Shown: positions 34,801 through 46,252 of the stretch, piece by piece
How positions within the stretch are numbered: the first letter of the stretch is position 1
Layout of the letters: every line of letters starts with the position of its first letter
NCBI GenBank assembly: GCA_026413225.1
Contig: JAPMTP010000085.1
Location: 1 to 64,000, forward strand
DNA: 64,000 nucleotides
Direction of reading: 5' to 3'
Origin: Otis tarda
Taxonomy: Eukaryota > Chordata > Aves > Otidiformes > Otididae
Program-made: the position numbers and the translations under genes
The notes under the pieces: model-generated
The model's database searches: none
Told to the model about the DNA's origin: nothing
The model's input: only the letters and a program-made list of their open reading frames with translations

Positions 34801-37800
34801 ATGTCTGTGCTGCTGTAGGTGCGCTGCCAATGGCCGCTGAGGAGCAGCAAGAGCTTGTGTGGCTGGCACTTTTGGTGTGGGAGCAATCGTCCAACGTTCG
34901 TGATTTTTCGGGGTTTTTTTTCAGGGGGCGCCCAGGTGCACCTGGTGGCAAACGTCGAAGCCCTGCTCCTCAGAGAAAGCCCGGAACCCCAATGTCTGTG
35001 CTGCTGTACGTGCGCTGCCAATGTCCGCTGAGGAGCAGCAAGAGCTTGAGTGGCTGGCACTTTTGGTTTGGGAGCAATGGTCCGACGTTCGTGATTTTTC
35101 GGGGTTTTTTTCAGTGAGCGCCCAAGTGCACCTGGTGGCAAACGTCGAAGCCCTGCTCCTCAGAGAAAGCCCGGAGCCCCAATGTCTGTGCTGCTGTAGG
35201 TGCACTGCCAATGGCCGCTGAGGAGCAGCAAGAGCTTGAGTGGCTGGCCCTTTTGCTGTGGGAGCAATCGTCTGACGTTCGTGATTTTTCGGGGTTTTTT
35301 TCAGTGGGCGCCCACGTGCAGCTGGTGGTAAACGTGGAAGCCCAGTTCGTCAGGGAAAGCCCGGAGCCCCAATGTCTGTGCTGCTGTAGGTGCACTGCCA
35401 ATGGCCGCTGAGGGGCAGCAAGAGCTTGAGTGTCTGGCACTTTTGGTGTTGGAGCAATGGTCCAACGTTCGTGATTTTTCGAGATTTTTTTCAGGGGGCG
35501 CCCACGTGCAGCTGGTGGGATACGTCGAAGACCTGTTCGTCAGGGAAAGCCCGGAGCCCCAATGTCTGTGCTGCTGTAGGTGCACTGCCAATGGCCGCTG
35601 AGGAGCAGCAAGAGCTTGAGTGGCTGGCACTTTTGGTGTGGGTACAATCGTCCGACATTCGTAATTTTTCAGGGTTTTTTTTTTCAGGGGGCGCCGACGT
35701 GCACCTGGTGGCAAACGTCGAAGCCCTGCTCCTCAGAGAAAGCCCGGAGCCCCAATGTCTGTGCTGCTGTAGGTGCGCTGCCAATGGCCGCTGAGGAGCA
35801 GCAAGAGCTTGAGTGGCTGGCACTTTTGGTGTGGGAGCAATCGTCCGACGTTCGTGATTTTTTGTGGTTTTTTTTTCCGGGAGCGCCCACGTGCAGCTGG
35901 TGGTAAACGTTGAAGCCCTGTTCGTCAGGGAAAGCCCGGAGCCCCAATGTCTGTGCTGCTGTAGGTGGAGTGCCAATGGCCGCTGAGGAGCAGCAAGAGC
36001 TTGAGTGGCTGGCACTTTTGGTGTGGGAGCAATGGTTCGACGTTCGTGATTTTTCGGGGCGTTTTTCATTGGGCGCCCACGTGTAGATGGTGGTAAACGT
36101 CTAAGCCCTGTTCGTCAGGGAAAGCCCGGAGCACCAATGTCTCTGCTGCTGTTGGTGCACTGCCTATAGCCGCTGAGGGGCAGCAAGAGCTTGAGTGGCT
36201 GGCACTTTTGGTGTGGGAGCAATGGTCCAACGTTCGTGATTTTTCGGGGTTTTTTTTCAGGGAGCGCCCACGTGCAGCTGGTGGTATACGTCGAAGCCCT
36301 GTTCGTCAGGGAAAGCCCGGAGCCCCAATGTCTGTGCTGCTGTAGGTGCGCTGACAATGGCCGCTGAGGAGCAGCAAGAGCTTGAGTGGCTGGGACTTTT
36401 GGTGTGGGAGCAATCGTCCGACGTTCGTGATTTTTCGGGGTTTTTTTTTAGGGGGCGCGCACGTGCACCTGGTGGCAAACGTCGAAGCCCTGCTCCTCAG
36501 GGAAAGCCCGGAGCCCCAATGTCTGTGCTGCTGTACGTGCGCGGCCAATGGCCGCTGAGGAGCATCAAGAGCTTGAGTGGCTGGCACTTTTGGTGTGGGA
36601 GCAATCGTCCGACGTTCGTGATTTTTCGGGGTTTTTTTCAGTGGGCGCCCACGTGTAGATGGTGGTAAACGTCGAAGCCCTGTTCGTCAGGGAAAGCCCG
36701 GAGCCCCAATGTCTGTGCTGCTGTAGGTGCACTGCCAATGGCCGCTGAGGAGCAGCAAGAGCTTGAGTGGCTGGCACGTTCGGTGTGAGAGCAATGGTCC
36801 GACGTTCGTGATTTTTCGGGTTTTTTGTTCAGGGAGCCCCCACGTGCAGCTGGTGGTATATGTCAAAGCCCTGTTCGTCAGGGAAAGCCCGGAGCCCCAA
36901 TGTCTGTGCTGCTGTAGGTGCACTGCCAATGGCCGCTGAGGAGCAGCAAGAGCTTGAGTGTCTGGCACTTTTCGTGTGGGAGCAATGGTCCGACGTTCGT
37001 GATTTTTCGGGGTTTTTTTCAGTGAGCGCCCAAGTGCAGCTGGTGGCAAACGTCGAAGCCCTGCTCCTCAGAGAAAGCCCGGAGCCCCAATGTCTGTGCT
37101 GCTGTAGGTGCACTGCCAATGGCCGCTGAGGAGCAGCAAGAGCTTGAGTGGCTGGCCCTTTTGCTGTGGGAGCAATCGTCTGACGGTCGTGATTTTTCGG
37201 GGTTTTTTTCAGTGGGCGCCCACGTGCAGCTGGTGGTAAACGTGGAAGCCCAGTTCGTCAGGGAAAGCCCGGAGCCCCAATGTCTGTGCTGCTGTAGGTG
37301 CACTGCCAATGGCCGCTGAGGGGCAGCAAGAGCTTGAGTGTCTGGCACTTTTGGTGTTGGAGCAATGGTCCAACGTTCGTGATTTTTCGAGATTTTTTTT
37401 CAGGGGGCGCCCAGGTGCAGCTGGTGGTAAACGTCGAAGCCCTGTTCGTCAGGGAAAGCCCGGAGCCCCAATGTCTGTGCTGCTGTAGGTGCACTGCCAA
37501 TGGCCGCTGAGGAGCAGCAAGAGCTTGTGTGGCTGGCACTTTTGGTGTGCGTCCAATCGTCCGACGTTCGTAATTTTTCGGGGTTTTTTTTCAGGGGGCG
37601 CCCACGTGCACCTGGTGGCAAACGTCGAAGCCCTGCTCCTCAGAGAAAGCCCGGAACCCCAATGTCTGTGCTGCTGTACGTGCGCTGCCAATGTCCGCTG
37701 AGGAGCAGCAAGAGCTTGAGTGGCTGGCACTTTTGGTTTGGGAGCAATGGTCCGACGTTCGTGATTTTTCGGGGTTTTTTTCAGTGAGCGCCCAAGTGCA

Positions 37801-37869
37801 CCTGGTGGCAAACTTCGAAGCCCTGCTCCTCAGAGAAAGCCCGGAGCCCCAATGTCTGTGCTGCTGTAG
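28900..37869 (+). repeat. Domain 2, copy A
   Basis: About 47 monomers. Opening markers are GCAAGATCTTGAG, CATGGAGCGCCCAAATGC and GGTCTTACG, then TATTTCGGCG near 29560, GACCGAAGCC near 30209 and CGCTAAAGCCGG near 31009. Monomers with GCACCTGG and CTGCTCCTCAG become frequent. Compared with copy C (46253 onward, offset 17351 to 18500) it lacks four monomers at about 31680, has one extra (33101-33291), lacks three found at 51791-52362 and has three extra (34437-35009). Compared with copy B (offset about 11635) it matches through about 31190. No coding or unique sequence seen. Confidence 0.85.
31574..31763 (+). repeat. Hybrid monomer at a four-monomer deletion
   Basis: The left part (GTTCGCTACC, TGTCTAGCAC, TTGGGGATTTTTTCA) matches the monomer at 48926, and the right part (GTGGGCGCCCACGTTTAGATGG) matches the monomer before 49883. 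The offset to copy C jumps from 17352 to 18119, a loss of 767 bases here or a gain there. Confidence 0.75.
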
Positions 37870-40535
37870 GTGCACTGCCAATGGCCGCTGAGGGGCAGCA
37901 CGAGATTGAGTGGCTGGCACTTTTGGTGTGGGAGCAATCATCCAAGTTTCGGGATTATTCGGGGGTTTTTTTCAGGGGGCGCCCTCGTGCAGCTGGTGGT
38001 AAACTTCGAAGCCCTGTTCGTCAGGGAAAGCCCGGAGCCCCAATGTCTGTGCTGCTGTAGGTGCACTGCCAATGACCGCTGAGGAGCAGCAAGAGCTTGA
38101 GTGGCTGGCCCTTTTGGTGTGGGAGCAATCGTCTGACGTTCGTGATTTTTCGGGGTTTTTTTTCAGGGGGGCCCCGGTGCAGCTGGTGGTAAACGTCGAA
38201 GCCCTGTTCGTCAGGGAAAGCCCGGAGCCCCAATGTCTGTGCTGCTGTAGGTGCGCTGCTAATGGCCGCTGAGGAGCAGCAAGAGCTTGAGTGTCTGGCC
38301 CTTTTGGTGTGGGAGCAATGGTCCGACGTTCGTGATTTTTGGTGTTTTTTTTCAGGGAGCGCCCAGGTGCAGCTGGTGGTATACGTCGAAGCCCTGTTCG
38401 TCAGGGAAATACCGGAGCCCCAATGTCTGTGGTGCGGTAGGTGGACAGCCAATGGCCGCTGAGGGGCAGCAAGAGCTTGAGTGGCTGGCACTTTTCGTGT
38501 GGGAGAAATCATCCAAGGTTCGGGATTTTTCGGGGATTTTTTCAGGGAGCGCCCCGGTGCAGCTGGTGGTATACGTCGAAGCCCTATTCGTCAGGGAAAT
38601 ACCGGAGCCCCAATGTCTGTGGTGCGGTAGGTGTACTGCCAATGGCCGCTGAGGAGCAGCAAGAGCTTGAGTGGCTGGCACTTTTGGTGTGGGAGCAATC
38701 GTCTGACGTTTGTGATTTTTCGGGGTTTTTTTTCAGTGAGCTCCATGTTGCAGCTGGTGGTATACGTCGAAGCCCTGTTCATCAGGGAAACGCCGGAGCC
38801 CCAATGTCTGTGCTGCGGTAGGTGCGCTGCCAATGACCGCTGAGGAGCAGCAAGAGCTTGAGTGGCTGGCACTTTTGTTGTGAGAGCAATGGTCCGACGT
38901 TCGTGATTTTTCGAGTTTTTTTTTCAGGGGTCGCCCAGGTGCAGCTGGTGGTATACGTTGAAGCCCTGTTCGTCAGGGAAAGCCCGGAGCCCCAATGTCT
39001 TTGCTGCTGTAGGTGCACTGCCAATGGCCGCTGAGGAGCAGCAAGAGCTTGAGTGGCTGGCACTTTTGGTGTGGGAGCAATCGTCTGACGTTCGTGATTT
39101 TTCGAGTTTTTTTTTTCAGTGAGCTCCAACGTGCAGCTGGTGGTAAACGTCGAAGCCCTGTTCGTCAGGGAAAGCCCGGAGCCCCAATGTCTGTGCTGCT
39201 GTAGGTGCGCTGCCAGTGACCGCTGAGGAGCAGCAAGAGCTTGAGTGGCTGGCACTTTTGGTGTGGAGCAATCGTCCGACGTTCGTGATTCTTCAGGGTT
39301 ATTTTCAGGAGACGCCCTGGTGCAGCTGGTGGTAAACGGCGAAGCCCTGTTCGTCATGGAAAGCCCGGAGCCCCAATGTCTGTGCTGCTGTAGGTGCGCC
39401 GCCAACGGCCGCTGAGGAGCAGCAAGAGCTTGAGTGGCTGGCACTTTTGGTGTGGGAGCAATGGTCCGACGTTCGTGATTTCTCGGGTTTTTTTTTCAGG
39501 GGTCGCCCACGTGTTGCGGGTGGTAAACGTCGAAGCCCTGTTCGTCAGGGAAAGCCCGGAGCCCCAATGTCTGTGCTGCTGTAGGTGCGCTACCAATGGC
39601 CGCTGAGGAGCAGCAAGAGCTTGAGTGGCTGGCACTTTTGGTGTGGGAGCAATCGTCTGACGTTTGGAATTTTTTGGGGTTTTTTTTCCGGGAGCGCCCT
39701 GGTGCAGCTGGTGGTAAACATCGAAGCCCTGTTCGTGAGGGAAAGCCCGGAGCCCCAATGTCTGTGCTGCTGTAGGTGCGCTGCCAGTGACCGCTGAGGA
39801 GCAGCAAGAGCTTGAGTGGCTGGCACTTTTGGTGTGGAGCAATCGTCCGACGTTCGTGATTCTTCAGGGTTATTTTCAGGGGACGCCCTGGTGCAGCTGG
39901 TGGTAAACGGCGAAGCCCTGTTCGTCATGGAAAGCCCGGAGCCCCAGTGTCTGTGATGCTGTAGGTGCACTGCCAATGGCCGCTGAGGAGCAGCAAGAGC
40001 TTGAGTGGCTGGCACATTTGGTGTGGGAGCAATGTTCCGACCTTCGTGATTTTTCGAGGTTTTTTTAAGTGAGCGCCCTCGTGCAGCTGGTGGTATACGT
40101 CAAAGCCCAGTTCGTCAGGGAAAGCCCGGAGCCCCAATGTCTGTGCTGCTGTAGGTGCGCTGCAAATGGCCGCTGAGGAGCAGCAAGAGCTTGAGTTGCT
40201 GGCACTTTTGGTGCGGGAGCAATCGTCTGACGTTCGTGATTTTTGTGGTTTATTTCAGTGGGCGCCCACGTGTAGCTGGTGGTAAACGTCGAAGCCCTGT
40301 TCGCCAGATAAAGCCCGGAGCCCCAGTTTCTGTGCTGCTGTAGGTGCGGTGCCAATGGCCGCTGAGGAGCAGCAAGAGCTTGAGTGGCTGGCACTTTTGG
40401 TGTGGGAGCAATCGTCCGACGTTCGTGATTTTTCGGGGTTTATTTTTCAGTGGGCGCCCACGTGAAGCTGGTGGTATACGTCAAAGCCCTGTTCGTCAGG
40501 GAAAGCCTGGAGCCCCAATGTCTGTGCTGCTGTAG
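37870..40535 (+). repeat. Domain 1 island inside domain 2
   Basis: At 37870 the GCACGAGATTG monomer replaces the expected domain 2 successor. The order then follows the unit at 27948 onward (offset 9922) as far as the GTGTACTGCC monomer, next 25472 onward (offset about 13159), then 19006 onward (offset 20388), and a 379-base dimer. The island is therefore a patchwork of three domain 1 neighbourhoods. The last monomer (40344) has GGGGTTTATTTTTCAG and CACGTGAAGCTGG. Confidence 0.8.
39965..40343 (+). repeat. 379-base dimer, copy 6
   Basis: Complete dimer in the first domain 1 island. It ends GTTTCTGTGCTGCTGTAG and is followed by the rare GTGCGGTGCC start at 40344. Confidence 0.85.
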
Positions 40536-43500
40536 GTGCGCTGCCAATGGCCGCTGAGGAGCAGCAAGATCTTGAGTGGCTGGCACTTTTGGTGTGGGAG
40601 CAATGGTCCGACGTTCGTGATTTTTTGTGTTTTTTTTTCATGGAGCGCCCAAATGCAGCTGGTGGTAAACATCGAAGCCCTGTTCGTCAGGGAAAGCCCG
40701 GAGCCCCAATGTCTGTGCTGCTGTAAGTGCGCTGCCAATGGCCGCTGAGGAGCAGCAAGAGCTTGAGTGGCTGGCCCTTTTGGTGTGGGAGCAATGGTCT
40801 TACGTTCGTGATTTTTTGGGGTTTTTTTTCCGGGAGCGCCCAAGTGCAGCTGGTGGTAAACGTCGAAGCCCTGTTCGTCAGGGAAAGCCCGGAGCCCCAA
40901 TGTCTGTGCTGCTGTAGGTGCGCTGCCAATGGCCGCTGAGGAGCAGCAAGAGCTTGAGTGGCTGGCACTTCTGGTGTGGGAGCAATCGTCCGACGTTCGT
41001 GATTTCTCGGGGTTTTTTTTTCAGGGGGCGCCCACGTGCAGCTGGTGGTATACGTCGAAGCCCTGTTCGTCATGGAAAGCCCGGAGCCCCAATTTCTGTG
41101 GTGCTCTAGGTGCACTGCCAATTGCCGCTGAGGAGCAGCAAGAGCTTGAGTGGCTGGTACATTTGGTGTGGGTACAATCGTCCGACGTTCGTAATATTTC
41201 GGCGTTTTTTTTTCAGGGGGGTCCACGTGCACCTGGTGGCAAACGTCGAAGCCCTGCTCCTCAGGGAAAGCCCGGAGCCCCAATGTCTGTGCTGCTGTAG
41301 GTGCGCTACCAATGGCCGCTGAGGAGCAGCAACAGCTTGAGTGGCTGGCACTTTTGGTGTGGGAGCAATCGTCTGACGTTTGTGATTTTGTGGGTTTTTT
41401 TTTCAGGGAGCGCCCAAGTGCAGCTGGTGGTAAACGTCGAAGCCCTATTCGTCAGGGAAAGCCCGGATCCGCAATGTCTGTGGTGTTGTAGGTGCGCTGC
41501 CAATGGCCGCTGAGGAGCAGCAAGATCTTGAGTGTCTGGCAGTTTTGATGTGGGAGCAATGGTCCGACGTTCGTGATTTTTTCAGTTTTTTTTTCATTGA
41601 GCGCCCTGTTGCAGCTGGTGGTAAACGTCGAAGCCCTGTTCGTCAGGGAAAGCCCGGAGCCCCAATGTCTGTGCTGCTGTAGGTGCACTGCCAATGGCCG
41701 CTGAGGAGCAGCAAGAGCTTGAGTGGCTGGCACTTTTGGTGTGGGAGCAATCGTCCAAGCTTCGTGATTTTTTGGGTTTTTTTTTCAGGGAGCGCCCACG
41801 TGCAGCTGGTGGTAAATGTAGAAGCCCTGTTCGTCAGGGAAAGACCGAAGCCTCAATGTCTCTGGTGCGGTACGTGGACTGCCAATGGCCGCTGAGGAGC
41901 AGCAAGAGCTTGAGTGGCTGGCACATTTGGTGTGGGAGTAATCGTCCAACTTTCGTGATTTTTCGGGTTTTTTTCAGGGGGCGCCCACGTGCAGCTGGTG
42001 GTAAACATTGAAGCCCTGTTCGTCAGGGAAAGCCCGGAGCCCCAATGTCTCTGGCGCGGTAGGTGGACTGCCAATGTCCGCTGAGGAGCAGCAAGAGCTT
42101 GAGTGGCTGGCACTTTTGGTGTGGGAGCAATCGTCCGACGTTCGTGATTTTTTGTGGTTTTTATTTCCGGGAGCGCCCAAGTGCAGCTGGTGCTAAACGT
42201 CGAAGCCCTGTTCGTCAGGAAAAGCCCTGAGCCCCAATATCTGTGCTGCTGTAGGTGCGCTGCCAATGGCCGCTGAGGAGCAGCAAGAGCTTGAGTGGCT
42301 GGCACTTTTGGTGTGGGAGCAATGGTCCCACGTTTGTGATTTTTTGGGGTTTTTTTTCAGGGAGCACCCAAGTGCAGCTGGTGGTAAACGTCGAAGCCCT
42401 GTTCGTCAGGGAAAGCCCGGAGACCCAATGTCTGTGCTGCTGTAGGTACGCTACCAATGGCCGCTGAGGAGCAGCAAGAGCTTGAGTGGCTGGCACTTTT
42501 GGTGTGGGAGCAATGGTCCGACATTCGTGATTTTTCAAATTTTTTTTTCAGGGGGCGCCCAGGTGCAGCTGGTGGTAAACGACGAAGCCCTGTTTGTCAG
42601 GGAAAACCCGGAGCCCCAGTGTCTGTGCTGCTGTAGGTGCGCTGCTAAAGTCGGCTGAGGAGCAGCAAGAGCTTGAGTGGCTGGCACTTTTGGTGTGGGT
42701 ACAATCATCCGACGTTCGTGATTTTTTGTGGTTTTTTTTCAGGGAGCGCCCACGTGCAACTGGTGGTAAACGTCTAAGCCCTGTTAGTCAGGGAAAGCAC
42801 GGAGCCCCAATGTCTGTGCTGCTGTAGGTGGAGTGCCAATGGCCGCTGAGGAGCAGCAAGAGCTTGAGTGTCTAGCACTTTTGGTGTGGGAGCAATCATC
42901 CGACGTTCGTGATTTTTTGGGGATTTTTTCATTGGGCGCCCACCTGTATATGGTGGTAAACGTGGAAGCCCTGTTCGTCAGGGAAAGCCCTAAGCCCCAA
43001 TGTCTGTGCTGCTGTAGGTGCACTGCCAATGGCCGCTGAGGAGCAGCAAGAGCTTGAGTGGCTGGCACTTTTGGTGTGGGAGCAATCGTCCGACGTTCGT
43101 GATTTTTTGTGGTTTATTTTCAGGGAGCGCCCGTGCAGCTGGTGGTAAACGTCGAAGCCCTGTTCGTCAGGGAAAGCCCGGAGCCCCAATGTCTGTGCTG
43201 CTGTAGGTGGAGTGCCAATGGCCGCTGAGGAGCAGCAAGAGCTTGAGTGGCTGGTCCTTTTGGTGTGGGATCAATGGTTCGACGTTAGTGATTTTTCGGG
43301 GTTTTTTTTCAGTGAGCGCCCACGTGTAGATGGTGGTAAACGTCGAAGCCCTGTTCGTCAGGGAAAGCCCGGAGCCCCAATGTCTGTGCTGCTGTAGGTG
43401 CACTGCCAATGGCCGCTGAGGAGCAGCAAGAGCTTGAGTGGCTGGCACTTTTGGTGTGGGAGCAATGGTCCGACGTTCGTGATTTTTCGGTTTTTTTTTT

Positions 43501-44863
43501 CAGGGGGCTCCCACGTGTAGCTGCTGGTAAACGTGGAAGTCCTGTTCGTCAGGGAAAGCCCGGGGCCCCAATGTCTGTGCTGCTGTACGTGCGCTACCAA
43601 TGGCCGCTGAGGAGCAGCAAGAGCTTGAGTGTCTAGCACTTTTGGTGTGGGAGCAATCGTCCGACGTTCGTGATTTTTCGGGGTTTTTTTCAGTGGGCGC
43701 CCACGTTTAGATGGTGGTAAACGTCGAAGCCCTGTTCGTCAGGGAAAGCCCGGAGCCCCAATGTCTGTGCTGCTGTAGGTGCACTGCCAATGTCCGCTGA
43801 GGAGCAGCAAGAGCTTGAGTGGCTGGCACTTTTGGTGTGGGAGCAATGGTCCGACGTTCGTGATTTTTCAGGTTTTTTTTTCAGGGGGCTCCCACGTGTA
43901 GCTGGTGGTAAACGTCTAAGCCCTGTTCGTCAGGGAAAGCCCGGAGCCCCAATGTCTGTGCTGCTGTAGGTGGAGTGCCAATGGCCGCTGAGGAGCAGCA
44001 AGAGCTTGAGTGGCTGGCACTTTTGGTGTGGGAGCAATGGTTCGACGTTCGTGATTTTTCGGGGTTTTTTTCAGTGGGCGCCCACGTGTACATGGTGGTA
44101 AACGTCTAAGCCCTGTTCGTCAGGGAAATCCTGGAGCCCCAATGTCTGTGCTGCTGTAGGTGCACTGCCAATGGCCGCTGAGGAGCAGCAAGAGCTTGAG
44201 TGGCTGGCACTTTTGGTGTGGGAGCAATGGTCCGACGTTCGTGATTTTTCGGGTTTTTTCAGGGGGCTACCACGTTTAGCTGGTGGTAAACGTGGAAGCC
44301 CTGTTCGTCAGGGAAAGCCCGGAGCCCCAATGTCTGTGCTGCTGTAGGTGGAGTGCCAATGGCCGCTGAGGAGCAGCAAGAGCTTGAGTGGCTGGCACTT
44401 CTGGTGTGGGAGCAATCGTCCGACGTTCGTGATTTTTCGGGTTTTTTGTTCAGGGGGCTCCCACGTGTAGATGGTGGTAAACGTGGAAGCCCTGTTCGTC
44501 AGGGAAAGCCCGGAGACCCAATATCGGTGCTGCTGTAGGTGCACTGCCTATGGCCTCTGAGGGGCAGCAAGAGCTTGAGTGGCTGGCACTTTTGGTGTGG
44601 GAGCAATCGTCCGACGTTCGTAATTTTTAGGGGTTTTTTTTTTCAGGGGGCGCTGACGTGCACCTGGTGGCAAACGTCGAAGCCCTGCTCCTCAGGGAAA
44701 GCCCGGAGCCCCAATGTCTGTGCTGCTGCAGGTGCTCTGCCAATGGCCGCTGAGGAGCAGCAAGAGCTTGAGTGGCTGGCACTTTTGGTGTGGGAGCAAT
44801 GGTCCGACGTTTGTGATTTTTCGGGTTTTTTTTTCAGGGGGCACCCAGGTGCAGCTCGTGGTA
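40536..44863 (+). repeat. Domain 2, copy B
   Basis: Repeats the opening of copy A (GCAAGATCTTGAG, CATGGAGCGCC, GGTCTTACG, GACCGAAGCC, CGCTAAAGTCGG). Differences from copy C include CTTCAGGAAAAGCCCTGAG near 42215 and the absence of 48545-48925. It stops within a monomer near 44,863, after CAGCTCGTGGTAAAC, and passes into domain 1 sequence. Confidence 0.85.
42828..43017 (+). repeat. Hybrid monomer at a two-monomer loss in copy B
   Basis: Starts GTGGAGTGCC like the monomer at 48545, then from TGTCTAGCAC onward matches the monomer at 48926. The breakpoint lies between about 42838 and 42868. It removes 381 bases relative to copy C. Confidence 0.75.
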
Positions 44864-44922
44864 AACGTCGAAGCCCTGTTCGTCAGGGAAAGCCCGGAGC
44901 CCCAATGTCTGTGCTGCTGTAG
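44732..44922 (+). repeat. Hybrid monomer at the 5.7 kb duplication junction
   Basis: The left part (GTGCTCTGCC, GGGCACCCAGGTGC, CAGCTCGTGG) is domain 2. From GTCGAAGCC at about 44867 it reads like domain 1, where the parallel copy C monomer has GACGAAGCC and CCCCCATG. The switch is therefore between about 44858 and 44868. The next monomer (44923) has CCAGTGACCGC and the shortened GTGTGGAGC. Confidence 0.75.
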
Positions 44923-46252
44923 GTGCGCTGCCAGTGACCGCTGAGGAGCAGCAAGAGCTTGAGTGGCTGGCACTTTTGGTGTGGAGCAATTGTCCGACGT
45001 TCGTGATTCTTCAGGGTTATTTTCAGGAGACGCCCTGGTGCAGCTGGTGGTAAACGGCGAAGCCCTGTTCGTCATGGAAAGCCCGGAGCCCCAATGTCTG
45101 TGCTGCTGTAGGTGCGCCGCCAACGGCCGCTGAGGAGCAGCAAGAGCTTGAGTGGCTGGCACTTTTGGTGTGGGAGCAATGGTCCGACGTTCGTGATTTC
45201 TCGGGTTTTTTTTTCAGGGGTCGCCCACGTGTTGCGGGTGGTAAACGTCGAAGCCCTGTTCGTCAGGGAAAGCCCGGAGCCCCAATGTCTGTGCTGCTGT
45301 AGGTGCGCTACCAATGGCCGCTGAGGAGCAGCAAGAGCTTGAGTGGCTGGCACTTTTGGTGTGGGAGCAATCGTCTGACGTTTGTAATTTTTTGGGGTTT
45401 TTTTCCGGGAGCGCCCTGGTGCAGCTGGTGGTAAACATCGAAGCCCTGTTCGTGAGGGAAAGCCCGGAGCCCCAATGTCTGTGCTGCTGTAGGTGCGCTG
45501 CCAGTGACCGCTGAGGAGCAGCAAGAGCTTGAGTGGCTGGCACTTTTGGTGTGGAGCAATCGTCCGACGTTCGTGATTCTTCAGGGTTATTTTCAGGGGA
45601 CGCCCTGGTGCAGCTGGTGGTAAACGGCGAAGCCCTGTTCGTCATGGAAAGCCCGGAGCCCCAGTGTCTGTGATGCTGTAGGTGCACTGCCAATGGCCGC
45701 TGAGGAGCAGCAAGAGCTTGAGTGGCTGGCACATTTGGTGTGGGAGCAATGTTCCGACCTTCGTGATTTTTCGAGGTTTTTTTAAGTGAGCGCCCTCGTG
45801 CAGCTGGTGGTATACGTCAAAGCCCAGTTCGTCAGGGAAAGCCCGGAGCCCCAATGTCTGTGCTGCTGTAGGTGCGCTGCAAATGGCCGCTGAGGAGCAG
45901 CAAGAGCTTGAGTTGCTGGCACTTTTGGTGCGGGAGCAATCGTCTGACGTTCGTGATTTTTGTGGTTTATTTCAGTGGGCGCCCACGTGTAGCTGGTGGT
46001 AAACGTCGAAGCCCTGTTCGCCAGATAAAGCCCGGAGCCCCAGTTTCTGTGCTGCTGTAGGTGCGCTGCCAATGGCCGCTGAGGAGCAGCAAGAGCTTGA
46101 GTGGCTGGCACTTTTGGTGTGGGAGCAATCGTCCGACGTTCGTGATTTTTCGGGGTTTATTTTTCAGTGGGCGCCCACGTGAAGCTGGTGGTATACGTCA
46201 AAGCCCTGTTCGTCAGGGAAAGCCTGGAGCCCCAATGTCTGTGCTGCTGTAG
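44864..46252 (+). repeat. Second domain 1 island
   Basis: Seven monomers matching 39146-40535: CCAGTGACCGC, CGCCGCCAACGG, TTTGTAATTTTTTGGGG (TTTGGAATT in the first island), the shortened GTGTGGAGC, the 379-base dimer, and the GGGGTTTATTTTTCAG monomer. It is explained by the 5.7 kb tandem duplication. Confidence 0.85.
45682..46060 (+). repeat. 379-base dimer, copy 7
   Basis: Lies 5717 bases after copy 6, in the duplicated island. It reads like copy 6 and begins after TGATGCTGTAG. Confidence 0.85.

Larger units (their letters stand above)
39146..44863 (+). repeat. 5.7 kb direct tandem duplication, first copy
   Basis: Thirty monomers whose order is repeated immediately downstream with an offset of 5717 to 5718 bases. 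The unit spans the end of the domain 1 island and domain 2 copy B. From 42828 the offset grows to about 6098 because this copy lacks two monomers. It overlaps the domain entries because it describes the duplication rather than the subfamily. Confidence 0.8.
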
